Shown piece by piece: positions 5,257 through 6,342 of a DNA stretch of 6,342 bases. The notes under the pieces are model-generated. The model did not search any database. It was not told where the DNA came from and worked only from the letters and a program-made list of their open reading frames with translations. Every line of letters begins with the position of its first letter. The first letter of the stretch is position 1. This stretch comes from Ga0077527 sp964606765. GTDB lineage: Bacteria > Pseudomonadota > Gammaproteobacteria > Burkholderiales > SG8-41. Both the position numbers and the translations under genes were made by a program. The stretch covers positions 1 to 6,342 of the forward strand of contig CAZSIR010000161.1 of the NCBI GenBank assembly GCA_964606765.1. Direction: 5' to 3'.

Positions 5257-6342
5257 ATGACCGCGAAGAAGGACCCCGCCTATTTCATGTACTTCCCCGG
5301 CAACTACCGGTGGTCGTCGGCATTCATCAACATCCTCAGCGCAGCGCCCTACGGCGGCTCGGAAATCAGCGAACTCTACAAAATCGGCGTGCAGCTGAAG
5401 GACAAGGCGCCGGACGACGATGAGGCCTGGTTCCATGCCTGCGTCAATGTCGCTGACAAGGTCGCGGCGCACGCGAAGCGCTTCGACGACGGCGGCCATG
5501 CCATCTCCGCGGCGCATGCCTATCTGCGCGCCTGCAATTACTACCAGATGGCCGAGCGCTTCCGCACACCCAAGGACGAGATCGCGCTTGCCGCCTACCG
5601 CAAGGGCGTGGACTGCTTCCACCGCCATGTCGCGCTGACCGACGTCAAGATTGAGATCGTCGAGATCCCGACCGCCGCCGGCCCGCTGCCCGGTTATTTC
5701 GTGCATGCACAGAACGCCAAATCGAAAAAACCGCCCTGCGTGGTTTATTTCGACGGCCTCGATGTCACCAAGGAAATCCAGTACGTGCGCGGCGTACCCG
5801 ACCTGATCAAGCGCGGCATCTCGGTGCTGGTGATGGACGGCCCGGGCACCGGCGAAGCCATCCGCTTCCGCGGCCAGTACCTGCGCCATGACTACGAAAT
5901 CGCCGGCTCGGCCTGTATCGACTGGCTGGAAAAACGCAATGACGTCGATCCTAAAAAAATCGGCGTGGTCGCGATCAGTCTCGGCGGTTACTACTCGCCG
6001 CGTATGGCCTCGATGGACCACCGCTTCGCTGCCTGCATTGCCTGGGGCGCGATCTGGGATTACCACGCCACCTGGAAAAAACGCATCGACGCACAGTTCA
6101 AGACTTCCCTGTCGGTGCCCGGCCACCACATCACCTGGATCCTGGGTGTGGATACGCTGGACGAAGCCCTGAAAAAACTCGAACCGTTCAAGCTCGACGG
6201 CGTGGTGCAGAAAATGAAATGCCCCTTCCTGATCGTGCACGGCGCCGACGACGAGCAGGTACCGCTGGCCGACGCGCAGGCGCTGTACAACGCTTCGGGA
6301 TCAAAGGACAAAACGCTGCGCGTGTTCACCGCCGAAGAAGGC
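5257..6342 (+). CDS. FrsA/2,6-dihydroxypseudooxynicotine-hydrolase-like alpha/beta hydrolase, C-terminus outside window
   Basis: An open frame of 362 codons with no stop before the right edge; family members are usually somewhat longer, so probably only a few tens of residues are missing. Residues 1 to about 125 form a helical N-terminal cap-like domain (many Ala, Tyr and His; AAHAYLRACNYYQMAERF). The alpha/beta core then shows the family signatures FDGLDVTKE (165-173), MDGPGTGEA (193-201), the nucleophile elbow AISLGGYYSPRMA with Ser241, and the acid motif HGADDEQVP with Asp332 (328-336). The catalytic His should follow the final EEG, beyond the window. Relatives include hydrolases that cleave carbon-carbon bonds of beta-diketone-type intermediates as well as esterases. 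No signal peptide, so cytosolic. It follows Bug gene 2 after a 165-bp gap containing the repeat element. Exact substrate unknown. Confidence 0.88.
   Translation, partial: MTAKKDPAYFMYFPGNYRWSSAFINILSAAPYGGSEISELYKIGVQLKDKAPDDDEAWFHACVNVADKVAAHAKRFDDGGHAISAAHAYLRACNYYQMAERFRTPKDEIALAAYRKGVDCFHRHVALTDVKIEIVEIPTAAGPLPGYFVHAQNAKSKKPPCVVYFDGLDVTKEIQYVRGVPDLIKRGISVLVMDGPGTGEAIRFRGQYLRHDYEIAGSACIDWLEKRNDVDPKKIGVVAISLGGYYSPRMASMDHRFAACIAWGAIWDYHATWKKRIDAQFKTSLSVPGHHITWILGVDTLDEALKKLEPFKLDGVVQKMKCPFLIVHGADDEQVPLADAQALYNASGSKDKTLRVFTAEEG

Noticed and set aside
5221..6240. 339-codon open frame on the minus strand
   Set aside because: It is antisense to the FrsA-like hydrolase, which has all expected motifs. 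The shadow lacks any family signature.

Overview
The window looks like a high-GC proteobacterial chromosome, most likely a betaproteobacterium of the Burkholderiales type. The support is the gene content: two Bug/TctC-type periplasmic binding proteins with no transporter membrane genes beside them, next to a LysR-type regulator. This arrangement is typical of Bordetella, Cupriavidus and related lineages. The species cannot be read from the sequence.

Layout. On the minus strand, positions 2-118 hold the first 39 codons of a crotonase (enoyl-CoA hydratase family) gene that runs off the left edge. Upstream of it on the same strand is a LysR-type regulator (219-1130). Divergent from the regulator, on the plus strand, are four genes: Bug/TctC protein 1 (1279-2262), a CocE/NonD-type alpha/beta hydrolase with a C-terminal jelly-roll domain (2359-4068), Bug/TctC protein 2 (4090-5091), and an FrsA/2,6-dihydroxypseudooxynicotine-hydrolase-like alpha/beta hydrolase (5257 to beyond the right edge). 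Gaps between the plus-strand genes are 96, 21 and 165 bp, so one transcription unit is plausible.

Control regions. The 148-bp divergent region holds an ATTC-N7-GAAT LysR-type box overlapping the regulator's start codon, overlapping outward-facing promoter candidates, and a very strong GC hairpin just ahead of the Shine-Dalgarno of the first Bug gene. The last gap (5092-5256) is largely filled by a palindromic MITE-like element with 19-bp perfect arms. No gene-free stretch exceeds 300 bp. No RNA genes, insertion sequences or CRISPR arrays are visible.

Working model (inference). The LysR protein senses a carboxylate-type compound and controls a small catabolic module. Bug proteins 1 and 2 capture two related solutes in the periplasm. 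The two cytoplasmic hydrolases, of unrelated subtypes, open ester, amide or carbon-carbon bonds. The adjacent crotonase could act on a resulting CoA thioester. The substrate cannot be determined from sequence alone.
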